In this document: positions 52,221 through 60,897 of the stretch, piece after piece
How the letters are laid out: each line of letters starts with the position of its first letter
Numbering within the stretch: position 1 is the first letter of the stretch
NCBI RefSeq assembly: GCF_012223425.1
Contig: NZ_CP038799.1
Coordinates: 1,860,001 to 1,924,000 of the forward strand
Direction of reading: 5' to 3'
DNA length: 64,000 bases
Source: Mycolicibacterium frederiksbergense
Lineage (GTDB): Bacteria > Actinomycetota > Actinomycetes > Mycobacteriales > Mycobacteriaceae
The notes under the pieces: model-generated
Database searches by the model: none
What the model was told of the DNA's origin: nothing
The model's input: only the letters and a program-made list of their open reading frames with translations
Program-made: the position numbers and the translations under genes

Positions 52221-53161
52221 AAGTCCTCGCACATTTCACCCCCGGTCGACGGGTACTCGATTTCGTTGCCGCAGAATCGGATTGGCTCGACGTCCGGTGG
52301 TGTGCGGAGGACGATGACGCCACCCTGCGCCGCGAGCTTCCCGGTGCCGACGTGATCTGGCACGTGCTACGCCCCTTGTCGGCCGCCGATCTGGAACTCG
52401 CCGCGAACTGCCGGCTGGTGCACAAGCTGGGCGCCGGGGTGAACACCATCGACGTCGACGCGGCGACACGCTGCGGCATCGCGGTCGCGAACATGCCCGG
52501 CGCGAATGCCCCGTCGGTCACCGAGGGCACCCTGCTGCTGATGCTCGCCGCGCTGCGCCGGTTGCCCGTCCTGGACCGCGCCACCCGCGAGGGCCGCGGC
52601 TGGCCGTCGGATCCGGGCCTCGGCGAGACGGTCCGCGATATCGGCGGGTGCACCGTCGGGTTGGTCGGCTACGGCAACATCGCCAAACAGGTCGAGGCGG
52701 TGCTGAAGACGCTCGGCGCGCGGGTACTGCACACCAGCACCCGCGACGACGGCCACCCCGACTGGCGGCCGTTGCCGGCCCTGCTCACCGAGAGCGACAT
52801 CGTCTCGCTGCATCTGCCGTTGACATCGGCGACCCGGCACCTGATCGACGAGGCCGCGCTGGCGCTGATGAAACCCGATGCCGTGCTCGTCAACACCGCG
52901 CGCGGGCCGATCGTCGACGAAGCAGCACTGGCCGCCGCACTGCGGGAGGGCCGACTGGCCGCCGCCGGGCTGGACGTCTTCGCCGCCGAACCCGTCGAGC
53001 CCGCCAATCCGCTGCTCGGCCTGGACAACGTGGTGCTGACGCCGCACGTCACCTGGTACACGGTTGACACCATGCGCCGCTATCTGGAGGTCGCGGTGGA
53101 CAACTGCCGCCGGCTGCGGGACGGCCGGGAGTTGGCCAACGTGGTAAACCAAGTCAGCTAG
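52211..53161 (+). CDS. D-2-hydroxyacid dehydrogenase (NAD-dependent)
   Basis: A protein of about 316 residues from GTG 52211 (VALKVLAHFTPG); GTG 52196 is an alternative. The Rossmann motif is CTVGLVGYGNIAKQVEAVLK, with substrate-binding LGAGVNTIDVD. The catalytic Arg is in NTARGPIVDE, Glu in LDVFAAEPVEPANP and His in LTPHVTW. Members reduce 2-oxoacids or oxidise D-2-hydroxyacids. It is the third gene of the TetR operon, overlapping the hydrolase by 10 bases. Confidence 0.88.
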   Translation: MALKVLAHFTPGRRVLDFVAAESDWLDVRWCAEDDDATLRRELPGADVIWHVLRPLSAADLELAANCRLVHKLGAGVNTIDVDAATRCGIAVANMPGANAPSVTEGTLLLMLAALRRLPVLDRATREGRGWPSDPGLGETVRDIGGCTVGLVGYGNIAKQVEAVLKTLGARVLHTSTRDDGHPDWRPLPALLTESDIVSLHLPLTSATRHLIDEAALALMKPDAVLVNTARGPIVDEAALAAALREGRLAAAGLDVFAAEPVEPANPLLGLDNVVLTPHVTWYTVDTMRRYLEVAVDNCRRLRDGRELANVVNQVS

Positions 53162-53247
53162 GCCACTGGTGTGGCCCCTGTCACCGCGGGGTACCCTCGG
53201 TACCCAACCGACCGGTTAATAGGGAAGTTGCCCCATGGAGGTTAAGC

Positions 53248-55437
53248 GTGCCCATCGCGATCAACTCTGAACACAATGACCTGGCCGATTCGGTCAAGTC
53301 ACTGGTAGCCAAAGTCGCCCCGTCAGATGTCCTGCACGAGGCCCTGGAGACACCGATCTCCAATCCCCCGCCGTATTGGAAGGCCGCCGCCGAGCAGGGC
53401 CTGCAGGGCGTGCACCTGTCCGAGGCCGTCGGCGGGCAGGGTTTCGGCATTCTGGAACTGGCCATCACACTGGCCGAGTTCGGCTACGGCGCGGTGCCGG
53501 GACCGTTCGTTCCGTCGGCCATCGCCGGCGCGCTCATCTCCGCGCACGACGCCGAATCGCCTCTGCTGGGCGGCCTCGCGTCCGGTGACACCATCGCCGC
53601 CTACGCGATCGACTCCGGCCTGACCGCTACCCGCCAGGGCGACAAGCTCGTCATCCGCGGCGAGGTGCGGGCCGTACCGGCCGCCGCGCAGGCATCCCTG
53701 CTGGTGCTGCCGGTGTCGATCGAGAGCAGCGAGGAGTGGGTGGCGCTGGACGCCGACGCGCTCGAGATCGAAGACGTCAAGAGTCTCGATCCGCTTCGCC
53801 CGCTCGCGCATGTGCGGGCCAACGCTGTCGAGGTCGCCACCGACCGGGTGCTGTCCAACCTCAGCCGCGACCATGCCAAGGCGCTCATCAGCACGCTGCT
53901 GTCGGCCGAATGCGTCGGCGTCGCCCGCTGGGCCACCAACACCGCGACCGAGTACGCCAAGATCCGCGAGCAGTTCGGCCGACCCATCGGGCAGTTCCAG
54001 GCCATCAAGCACAAGTGCGCCGGCATGATCGCCGAGACCGAGCGCGCCACCGCCGCGGTGTGGGACGCCGCCCGGGCGATCGACGAATTCCACGGCGGCA
54101 GTGAAGATTCGAAGTACGCCTTCGCCGCCGCGGTCGCGGGCACGCTGGCCCCGGAAGCCGCTCAGCACACCGCCCAGGAATGCATCCAGGTACACGGCGG
54201 CATCGGCTTCACCTGGGAGCATGACACGAACGTCTATTACCGGCGGGCCCTGGTGCTGGCCGCCTCGTTCGGGCGGGCCGCCGATTACCCGCAGCGGGTC
54301 GTCGACACCTCGACCGCCAACGGTCTGCGCAAGCTGGACATCGACCTGGACCCCGACACCGAGAAGGTCCGCGAAGAGATCCGCGCCGAGGTGGCCGGCC
54401 TGAAAGCGATTGCGCGCGAAGAGCGCAACGCGGCCATCGCCGAGGGCGGCTGGGTGCAGCCGCACCTGCCCAAGCCGTGGGGCCGCAATGCCGCACCGAT
54501 CGAGCAGATCATCATCTCGCAGGAGTTCTCCAGCGGGCGGGTGGCGCGGCCACAGATGGGTATCGCGGCCTGGATCATCCCGTCCATCGTCGCCTACGGC
54601 ACCGATGAGCAGCAGCAGCAGTTCCTGCCGCCGACCTTCCGTGGCGAGATGATCTGGTGCCAGCTGTTTTCCGAGCCCGGCGCCGGCTCCGACCTGGCCA
54701 GCCTGACCACCAAGGCCACCAAGGTCGACGGCGGATGGCGCATCACCGGCCAGAAGATCTGGACCACCGGCGCGCAGTTCTCGCAGTGGGGTGCGCTGCT
54801 GGCCCGGACGGACCCGTCCGCACCGAAACACAATGGCATCACCTATTTTCTGATCGACATGAAATCGCCCGGCGTCGAGGTGAAGCCGCTGCGTGAGCTC
54901 ACCGGTGACGCCATGTTCAACACGGTGTTCATCGACGATGTCTTCGTGCCGGATTCGATGGTGCTCGGCGAGGTGGACCGCGGCTGGGAGGTCAGCCGCA
55001 ACACCCTGACCAACGAGCGGGTGTCGATCGGCAGCGCCGAACCGCCATTCCTGGCCAGCCTGGACCAGTTCGTGGAGTTCGTGCGCGACGGTCAGTTCGA
55101 TCAGATCGAGCAGAACCATGCGGGCAAGCTGATCGCCGAGGGGTACGCGGCCAAGGTGCTCAACCTGCGCTCGACTCTGCTCACGCTGGCCGGTGGCGAT
55201 CCGATGCCTGCCGCAGCGATCTCCAAGCTGCTGTCCATGAAGACCGGCCAGGGCTATGCCGAGTTCGGGGTTTCCTCGTTCGGCACCGACGGCGCGATCG
55301 GGGACAAGGAGCAGGATCCGGGCAAGTGGGCGGAGCGGCTGCTGTTCAGCCGGGCCACCACGATCTACGGCGGCACCACCGAGGTACAGCTCAACATCAT
55401 CGCCGAGCGACTGCTGGGCCTGCCGCGGGACCCGTAA
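53248..55437 (+). CDS. fadE6: Double acyl-CoA dehydrogenase FadE6
   Basis: A 729-residue protein from GTG 53248 with GGAGG upstream, made of two tandem ACAD units. The first spans about residues 1-360 (LSAECVGVARWATNTATEYAKIREQFGRPIG, part; HGGIGFTWEHD with a conserved Glu). The second spans about 370-729 (WCQLFSEPGAGSDLASLTTK, KIWTTGAQFSQWG, TTIYGGTTEVQLNIIAERLLG). The length fits FadE6 (about 731). It should dehydrogenate acyl-CoA with FAD in beta-oxidation; such fused ACADs often act on steroid or branched acyl-CoAs. The upstream gap has GTACC-CTC-GGTAC (53191-53203) and AACCGACCGGTT (53206-53217), possible operators. Confidence 0.88.
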   Translation: MPIAINSEHNDLADSVKSLVAKVAPSDVLHEALETPISNPPPYWKAAAEQGLQGVHLSEAVGGQGFGILELAITLAEFGYGAVPGPFVPSAIAGALISAHDAESPLLGGLASGDTIAAYAIDSGLTATRQGDKLVIRGEVRAVPAAAQASLLVLPVSIESSEEWVALDADALEIEDVKSLDPLRPLAHVRANAVEVATDRVLSNLSRDHAKALISTLLSAECVGVARWATNTATEYAKIREQFGRPIGQFQAIKHKCAGMIAETERATAAVWDAARAIDEFHGGSEDSKYAFAAAVAGTLAPEAAQHTAQECIQVHGGIGFTWEHDTNVYYRRALVLAASFGRAADYPQRVVDTSTANGLRKLDIDLDPDTEKVREEIRAEVAGLKAIAREERNAAIAEGGWVQPHLPKPWGRNAAPIEQIIISQEFSSGRVARPQMGIAAWIIPSIVAYGTDEQQQQFLPPTFRGEMIWCQLFSEPGAGSDLASLTTKATKVDGGWRITGQKIWTTGAQFSQWGALLARTDPSAPKHNGITYFLIDMKSPGVEVKPLRELTGDAMFNTVFIDDVFVPDSMVLGEVDRGWEVSRNTLTNERVSIGSAEPPFLASLDQFVEFVRDGQFDQIEQNHAGKLIAEGYAAKVLNLRSTLLTLAGGDPMPAAAISKLLSMKTGQGYAEFGVSSFGTDGAIGDKEQDPGKWAERLLFSRATTIYGGTTEVQLNIIAERLLGLPRDP

Positions 55438-55455
55438 CCCCCTGCGCGAGCAGAC

Positions 55456-55495
55456 ACATATGGCCCCCACATCACGTGATGTGGGGGCCATATGT
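55456..55495. terminator. Perfect 40-bp palindrome between convergent genes
   Basis: The 20 bases from 55456 (ACATATGGCCCCCACATCAC) are followed directly by their exact reverse complement. Both strands give the same GC-core hairpin. It sits 18 bp after fadE6 and 30 bp before the end of the convergent SDR gene, so a bidirectional terminator is the likely role. Confidence 0.8.
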
Positions 55496-55520
55496 TGGGG
55501 GCACCTCCCGCTCGCGGGAA
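55496..55520. repeat. REP-like element, copy 2
   Basis: GGGGGCACCTCCCGCTCGCGGGAAG contains the hairpin TCCCGC-TC-GCGGGA (55506-55519) and differs from the element at 49663 by only a few bases. It abuts the 40-bp palindrome. Confidence 0.6.
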
Positions 55521-55525
55521 GTAGG

Positions 55526-56305
55526 TCAGGGCAGGATGGCGTCCACGTATCCGCCGTCGACGCGTAGTGCACCACCGGTGGTCGCCGACGCCAGCGGCGA
55601 GGCCAGGTAGGTGACCATGTTGGCGATCTCCTCCGGCTCGATCAGCCGCTGGATCAGCGACTGGGGCCGGTGCTTGATCATGAACTCGCGCTGGGCCTGC
55701 TCCCACGGCAGGTCCTTGTCCACCAACTGATAGACGAAGTCCTCCACACCCGCGGTGTGGGTGGGCCCGGCGATCACCGAGTTGACCGTCACGCCGGTAC
55801 CGGCGGCATCCTTGGCGAACCCGCGCGTCACCGCGAGCAGTGCGGTCTTGGACACCCCGTAGTGGATCATCTCGGCCGGGGTGACGATCGCCGAGTCGCT
55901 GGCGATCTGAATGGCTCTGCCCCAACCTTTTTCGGTCATCGACGGCAGGTAGGCGCGGATCAACCGGACCGCCGAGAGCACGTTGACGTCGAAGTAGCGC
56001 CGCCACTGCTCGTCGCTGACCTCGCGGGCCGGGACCGCCTCGAAGATACCGAGGTTGTTCACCAGCACATCGACGTCCGGGAACTTCTCGACGACGGCGT
56101 CCGCGCCGGCGGCGTCGGCCACGTCGGTGGCAATCCCGACGGCATCGCCACCGATGGTGGCCACCGCCTCATCGACCCGGGCCTGGGTGCGGCCGTTGAC
56201 GATGACCCGCGCGCCGGCCGAAGCCAGCCCGCGTGCGATGGCCAGGCCGATGCCCTGGGTGGAGCCGGTGACGAGCGCGGTCTTGCCGGCGAGATCGATG
56301 TTCAC
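55526..56305 (-). CDS. Short-chain dehydrogenase/reductase
   Basis: A 259-residue classical SDR from GTG 56305. The NAD(P)-binding motif is ALVTGSTQGIGLAIA, followed by DVLVNNLGIFE and the catalytic Ser ... YGVSK (IQIASDSAIVTPAEMIHYGVSK; part). The C-terminus GGALRVDGGYVDAILP is typical. The C-terminal acidic residue after the second strand is replaced by NGRT, suggesting NADP preference. It lies 42 bp from fadD2 on the same strand and converges on fadE6, so a role in acyl or hydroxyacyl conversion is plausible. Confidence 0.88.
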   Translation of the reverse strand: MNIDLAGKTALVTGSTQGIGLAIARGLASAGARVIVNGRTQARVDEAVATIGGDAVGIATDVADAAGADAVVEKFPDVDVLVNNLGIFEAVPAREVSDEQWRRYFDVNVLSAVRLIRAYLPSMTEKGWGRAIQIASDSAIVTPAEMIHYGVSKTALLAVTRGFAKDAAGTGVTVNSVIAGPTHTAGVEDFVYQLVDKDLPWEQAQREFMIKHRPQSLIQRLIEPEEIANMVTYLASPLASATTGGALRVDGGYVDAILP

Positions 56306-56347
56306 GAGGTAGTACTACCCCTGCGGCGCAGCGGATATTCCGCGCCG

Positions 56348-58030
56348 CTAGTCGCCGACCTCGATCTCGCGCAGCTCGCGCTTCAGGATCTTGCCGGTCG
56401 GGTTGCGCGGCAGCTCATCGAGGAAGATGACCTCGCGTGGCACCTTGTAGCGGGCCAGGTTCTCCTTCACATAGGCCTTGATGACGTCCTCGTCGACGCT
56501 GGCGCCTTCGGCCTTGACGACGAAGGCGCGCAGCCGATGGCCCCACTCCTTGTCCTCGACGCCCAGTGCGGTGGCCTCGATGACCTCCGGGTGGCCGCTG
56601 ATGAGGTCCTCGACCTCGGCCGGGAAGACGTTCTCGCCGCCGCAGACGATCATCTCGTCATCGCGACCGGACACGTAGAGCAGGCCGTGCTCGTCGAAGT
56701 AGCCCACGTCGCCGGAGGACAGCATCCCGTCGATGATCTGCTTGCCGCCGCCGCCGGTGTAGCCCTGGAAGGGGAACGTGTTGCGCACGAAGATGCGCCC
56801 GACGTCACCCTGGGCGACCTCGCCGCCGTTGTCATCGAGAATCTTCACCGTGATGCCCTTGACCGGCGGGCCGACGGTCGCCGGGTTGATGGACAGATCC
56901 TTGGGCCGGGCGATCGTCGCGAACGCGATCTCGGTGGAGCCGTACAGGTTGTAGATGATCGGCCCCAACTCGCGCAGGGCCCGGCCGGCGAGTTCGGCGC
57001 CGAGCTGCGACCCGGAGACGAAGACGATCCGCAGGCTCGACAGGTTCGGCTTGGGCGCCATCTTGTCGAGCTCGTCGAGCATGCGCGACAACATCACCGG
57101 CACCACCACGATGGCGGTCACCTTGTGCTTCTCGATATCGGCGAACACGGTGGCCGGTTTGAAACGTCGGCGCAGGACCAGTGTGGTCCCCAGCATCATC
57201 GCGATGGTGGCGTGCAGAAACCCCAGTGCATGGAACATCGGCGCGGGCAGGGAGGTGACCTCACCACCCTTGAACGGAACGTGCGACAGCACGCCGCCGA
57301 TGGGCGCGAGCGATGGCGGCGTGCTGCGGTTGGCCCCCTTGGGGGTGCCGGTGGTGCCGCTGGTCAAAATGATGACCGACGAATGCTTGGTCACCTTAGG
57401 GGCGGGCTGCTTGCTGCTGCGCGCGATCAGGTCGGCCAGGGTGTCGTCGGTGGAACCCGAGGGCTCCTCGGAGTCCGGGTTGGTGGCCAGCGCCCGGAAT
57501 TTGCCCAGCGCCGGGTCGGCCTGCGACACCGCGGCGGTGTACTCGTCGTCGTAGATGATGACCTGCGCGCCCTCGCGCTCGGAGACCTCTTTGATCTGCG
57601 GTCCGGAGAACTCGCTGTTGAGCAGGATGATGCGGGCGCCCACCCGGGCGGCGCCGTACACGCCGACCAGGAACCAACGGTGGTTGCGGATCAGCAGCGC
57701 GACACCGTCACCGCCCTTGACGCCCTTGGCACGCAGCCCGTTGGCCACCGCATGCGCCGCACGGTCCAGCTCCCCGAATGTCATCTCGCCGTCGTCGTCG
57801 ATGATGGCAACGCGGTCGGGATGGCGGCGGGCGTTGAGCGCCGGGATCATCCCGAACTCGCCCCAGCGGCGGATATCGGCGAGCATGGCGGCCATCGCCT
57901 GCGGCGATTCGAGCCGCAGGGCTCCCGCCTCGAACATCTTGCGCGCGTAATGCAACTCTGCGGCGCCGCAGCTGAAGTATTGCTGGGCTTTGGCCGCTGC
58001 CTGAGCGGGCAGGTCTGTGAGACTGGGCAT
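56348..58030 (-). CDS. fadD2: Fatty-acyl-CoA / acyl-AMP ligase FadD2
   Basis: A 560-residue protein from ATG 58030, equal in length to M. tuberculosis FadD2. Adenylate-forming motifs are present: P-loop VIILTSGTTGTPKGANRS, YNLYGSTEIA, GYFDEHGLLYVSGRDDEMIV with the hinge Asp, GGENVFPAEVED, and PTGKILKREL with the catalytic Lys. It activates fatty acids to acyl-CoA for degradation or lipid synthesis. An alternative GTG start is at 58039. It is divergent from the polymerase-domain gene (55 bp) and followed by an SDR gene. Confidence 0.9.
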   Translation of the reverse strand: MPSLTDLPAQAAAKAQQYFSCGAAELHYARKMFEAGALRLESPQAMAAMLADIRRWGEFGMIPALNARRHPDRVAIIDDDGEMTFGELDRAAHAVANGLRAKGVKGGDGVALLIRNHRWFLVGVYGAARVGARIILLNSEFSGPQIKEVSEREGAQVIIYDDEYTAAVSQADPALGKFRALATNPDSEEPSGSTDDTLADLIARSSKQPAPKVTKHSSVIILTSGTTGTPKGANRSTPPSLAPIGGVLSHVPFKGGEVTSLPAPMFHALGFLHATIAMMLGTTLVLRRRFKPATVFADIEKHKVTAIVVVPVMLSRMLDELDKMAPKPNLSSLRIVFVSGSQLGAELAGRALRELGPIIYNLYGSTEIAFATIARPKDLSINPATVGPPVKGITVKILDDNGGEVAQGDVGRIFVRNTFPFQGYTGGGGKQIIDGMLSSGDVGYFDEHGLLYVSGRDDEMIVCGGENVFPAEVEDLISGHPEVIEATALGVEDKEWGHRLRAFVVKAEGASVDEDVIKAYVKENLARYKVPREVIFLDELPRNPTGKILKRELREIEVGD

Positions 58031-58085
58031 GAACGCCACAATATGTGACGCGTGTCGAGTCGCGGCAGATAACTACCATGGCCGT

Positions 58086-59339
58086 ATGGGCGCTTCGGCC
58101 GGCAGTCGCAGGACGCTGGAGGTCGGCGGGCGCGAGGTCTCCGTCAGTAATCCCGGCAAGGTGATCTTTCCCGGTGCCGACGGGCGGGCCGATATCACCA
58201 AGAGCGACCTCGTCGACTACTACCTGGCCGTTGCCGACGGCGCGCTGCGCGGCGTGCACAACCGGCCGATGATCCTGAAACGCTTCGTCAAGGGCATCGA
58301 CGAAGAGGCGATCTTCCAGAAGCGGGCACCCGAGAAGCGCCCGGACTTCATCGACGTGGCCGAGTTGAGGTACGCGTCCGGGACATCGGCCAAGGAAGCG
58401 GTGATCACCGAGGCCGCCGGCCTGGTCTGGGCGGTCGGTCTCGGCTGCATCGACTTCAACCCGCACCCGGTGCAGGCAGAAGATCTGGAGCATCCGGACG
58501 AGTTGCGGGTCGATCTGGACCCGATGCCCGGGGTTGAGTGGGCCCAGATCCTGGCGGTCGCCGCCGTGGCACGCGATGTGCTGCAGGAACACGGCCTGAC
58601 CCCGTGGCCCAAGACCTCCGGCTCCCGCGGGTTCCACATCTATGCGCGCATCCATCCGAACTGGCCGTTCAAGCAGGTCCGGCTGGCCGCCGAGACGGTG
58701 GCCCGCGAGGTCGAACGGCGGGCCCCCGAGCTGGCCACGGCCAGGTGGTGGAAGGAAGAACGCGGCGCGCGGGTGTTCGTCGACTTCAACCAGAACGCCA
58801 AGGACCGCACCGTCGCCTCGGCCTATTCGGTCCGCGCCAAGGCCGATGCCCGGGTGTCCACGCCGCTGTACTGGGACGAGGTCGCCGATTGCCGGCCCGA
58901 GGTCTTCACCGTGGCCACCGTGCCGGCCCGCTTCGCCGAGATCGGCGATCCCTGGGCGGAGATGGACGCTCACCCGGGAGATCTGACCGAACTGCTGGAA
59001 CTCGCCGAGCGGCTGGGGCCCGCGGAGAAACCGCCCGGCAAGAAGGGTGCGGACGGGCGCCGGGTCTCGCAGATGCCACTGATCGAGGTCGCCCGGACCA
59101 AGACCCACGATGAGGCGATGGCGGCGCTGGAGGTGTGGCGGGGCCGCCACGCCGAGGCGGCCGCGCGGCTGGAGCCCGTCGACGTTCTCGTCGACGGAAT
59201 GCGAGGTCCGAGTTCGATCTGGTACCGCGTGCGGATCAATTTGCAGCACGTGCCGGAGGAGATCCGGCCACCCCAAGAGACGTTGATCGCGGACTATTCG
59301 CCGTGGGGCGGATATTCGGGGAAACAGTTCACACGCTGA
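58086..59339 (+). CDS. Stand-alone LigD-type polymerase domain protein
   Basis: A 417-residue protein from ATG 58086. It matches the archaeo-eukaryotic primase-like polymerase domain of LigD: EVSVSNPGKVIFPG, LVDYYLAVADGALRGVHNRP, IDFNPHPVQAEDLEHPDELRVDLDP with catalytic Asp-x-Asp, KTSGSRGFHIYARI and FVDFNQNAKDRTVASAYSVR (catalytic Asp; longer strings shown in part). There is no ligase or nuclease domain, so this is a PolD1/PolD2-like accessory polymerase with a possible role in end joining or excision repair. The position matches Rv0269c. Confidence 0.87.
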   Translation: MGASAGSRRTLEVGGREVSVSNPGKVIFPGADGRADITKSDLVDYYLAVADGALRGVHNRPMILKRFVKGIDEEAIFQKRAPEKRPDFIDVAELRYASGTSAKEAVITEAAGLVWAVGLGCIDFNPHPVQAEDLEHPDELRVDLDPMPGVEWAQILAVAAVARDVLQEHGLTPWPKTSGSRGFHIYARIHPNWPFKQVRLAAETVAREVERRAPELATARWWKEERGARVFVDFNQNAKDRTVASAYSVRAKADARVSTPLYWDEVADCRPEVFTVATVPARFAEIGDPWAEMDAHPGDLTELLELAERLGPAEKPPGKKGADGRRVSQMPLIEVARTKTHDEAMAALEVWRGRHAEAAARLEPVDVLVDGMRGPSSIWYRVRINLQHVPEEIRPPQETLIADYSPWGGYSGKQFTR

Positions 59340-59572
59340 CGCCGAAATTTAGGCTACCCGGCAGTAAGTAGTACCCAACATTTTGGGTAATCAAACTCGT
59401 CAACGAAATATGTTGCAGCGCAACAGCTTACATTTCGCTCAGCGAACCCTTACCCAGCTCTCAGACTATCTTCTTAGCAAAGTCTCAATCACTACTCCCC
59501 GGTACCTTAAATTCCGCCGATAACTTCGGAGATATCGAGAACGACAGGTCAGAACCAGAAGGGAGGCAGAAC
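59340..59572. other. AT-rich intergenic region
   Basis: This 233-bp gap is notably AT-rich for the genome. It contains the inverted repeat TACCCAA-CATT-TTGGGTA (59372-59389) and a strong GAAGGGAGG ribosome site for the downstream STAS gene. A promoter is certain to be here, but no sigma-factor consensus was assigned. Confidence 0.55.
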
Positions 59573-59995
59573 ATGACGATCGCATTCCGTTACGGGAACC
59601 CGGCGGTCAAGTGTGACGGCGCCGAACTGCGAGCGCAGTGCCGCCACCTCGCGATGGTGGTGACCATCTCAGGAGTCATCGATGACGACAACTTCGATCG
59701 ACTCACCCACAAGGTCCGCCAACTGGTCCTCGCAGAAAAGCCGTTCGCACTCGATCTGAGTGACGTGACGTTCCTTTCCGCGCGCGGTGTGTCTCTCCTC
59801 TACGCCCTCGATGATGAGTGCGACCTCGCCGGAGTCGAGTGGGCGCTCGTCGCGAGCCCCGCCGTTCTGGACGTCCTGCGGATGCTCGACGACGCATTCC
59901 CCATCACGGTCTCCGTCCCGGAGGCGCTGCACCACTTCGCCGAGGGCACGCTCGCTCGGCGCCGGTTGCTCCCACTCCTGCACAAGACCGCATAA
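59573..59995 (+). CDS. STAS-domain protein
   Basis: A 140-residue protein with a STAS fold: MVVTISGVIDDDNFDRLTHKV, then FALDLSDVTFLSARGVSLLYAL, where Ser-Ala-Arg occupies the phosphoacceptor position. The longer N-terminus contains two Cys (VKCDGAELRAQC). It resembles anti-anti-sigma factors of actinobacteria but lacks the typical SS pair. No kinase partner is nearby. It is followed by a possible 20-codon ORF and a very strong terminator. Confidence 0.8.
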   Translation: MTIAFRYGNPAVKCDGAELRAQCRHLAMVVTISGVIDDDNFDRLTHKVRQLVLAEKPFALDLSDVTFLSARGVSLLYALDDECDLAGVEWALVASPAVLDVLRMLDDAFPITVSVPEALHHFAEGTLARRRLLPLLHKTA

Positions 59996-60014
59996 CCAGA
60001 AAGGCGGAACACAC

Positions 60015-60077
60015 ATGTTGATCGACGTTCGCTGGCTGACCGCTCTGATGGGCCGTCACCGCAAGCCTGCCCGCTAG
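60015..60077 (+). CDS. Possible 20-residue small protein
   Basis: An ATG at 60015, 20 bp after the STAS stop, reads MLIDVRWLTALMGRHRKPAR and stops. It is preceded by AAAGGCGGAA and followed by a perfect terminator hairpin, so it lies inside the STAS transcript. Composition is that of a short hydrophobic helix with a basic tail. It could be a true small protein or chance. Confidence 0.4.
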   Translation: MLIDVRWLTALMGRHRKPAR

Positions 60078-60092
60078 GGTCCCTACTTCTCC

Positions 60093-60130
60093 AGATGTGC
60101 CCTCCCACCGCCAGGTGGGAGGGCACATCT
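60093..60130 (+). terminator. Perfect 17-bp-stem terminator
   Basis: AGATGTGCCCTCCCACC and its complement GGTGGGAGGGCACATCT surround a GCCA loop. The stem is perfect over 17 bp. It ends the STAS transcript and faces the convergent SDR gene at 60150. Confidence 0.8.
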
Positions 60131-60149
60131 CGTTCAGGACTTTTGATCT

Positions 60150-60878
60150 CTAGGCTGCAGCCCCGCCGCCATCTGCGTGCAGGGTCAGTCCGGTGACGAA
60201 ACTCGATGCGCCGGAGGCCAGGAACAGCACGGCCTGCGCGATCTCGGCGGGTTCCGCGGTGCGCCCCAACGGCAGGGCCCGACCGAGTTCGTCATTGGTA
60301 TCCCCCCATTCGGCGACCACACCTTCGGTGTTCGTCGGGCCGGGCGCCACGGTGTTGACCCGCACGCCGCGCGGGCCGAACTCGGCAGCCCAGGTGCGGG
60401 TCAGTGACTCGACCGCGGCCTTCGAGGCGCTGTACACCGACGCGCCGGGCACACCCTTGAACGCCACCATGGAGGTGACGTTGATGATGCTGCCGTGGCC
60501 GCGGTCCAACATCCCCGGAACCAGCCCGGCCACCAGGAAGTACGTTCCCCGGACGTTGGTGTCGAAGGTCGACTCGAAGGACGCCACGTCCTGCTCCACG
60601 GTCAGGGCGCCGGGGAAGGTGGCGGCGTTGTTCACCAGGATGTCGACCGGCGCGCTCTGTTCGATCAGTGCCGCGACGGACTCGAGGTCGGACATGTCGG
60701 CCTGGATGAAGCGGACGTCGCCACCGATAGCGCCCGCGGCGGACTCGCCCCGCTCGCGATTGCGCCCGGTGATCAGCACCGTGGCTCCCGCGTCGGCCAG
60801 CAGTCGCGCGCTGGCCATCCCGATGCCGGCGGTGCCACCGGTCACCAGGGCGGTCTGTCCGATCAGTTTCTTTGTCAT
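60150..60878 (-). CDS. Short-chain dehydrogenase/reductase
   Basis: 242 residues from ATG 60878, with AGGAG about 9 bp upstream. The cofactor motif is ALVTGGTAGIGMASARLL, followed by VDILVNNAATFPG and the catalytic SMVAFKGVPGASVYSASK Ser ... Tyr-x3-Lys. The end LTLHADGGGAAA is normal. Gly-Arg-Asn after strand two suggests NADP. It is co-transcribed with the upstream sigma factor gene (19-bp gap), so it may belong to that factor's regulon. Substrate unknown. Confidence 0.87.
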   Translation of the reverse strand: MTKKLIGQTALVTGGTAGIGMASARLLADAGATVLITGRNRERGESAAGAIGGDVRFIQADMSDLESVAALIEQSAPVDILVNNAATFPGALTVEQDVASFESTFDTNVRGTYFLVAGLVPGMLDRGHGSIINVTSMVAFKGVPGASVYSASKAAVESLTRTWAAEFGPRGVRVNTVAPGPTNTEGVVAEWGDTNDELGRALPLGRTAEPAEIAQAVLFLASGASSFVTGLTLHADGGGAAA

Positions 60879-60897
60879 GTGGCGCATCTCCTTGTAC

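Noticed and set aside
53323..55575. 750-codon minus-strand frame opposite fadE6
   Set aside because: Antisense to FadE6, whose two ACAD domains are clear; no motif of its own.
55670..58048. 792-codon plus-strand open frame opposite the SDR and fadD2
   Set aside because: It spans two well-supported genes on the other strand and shows no domain motif; it is an antisense artefact of codon bias.
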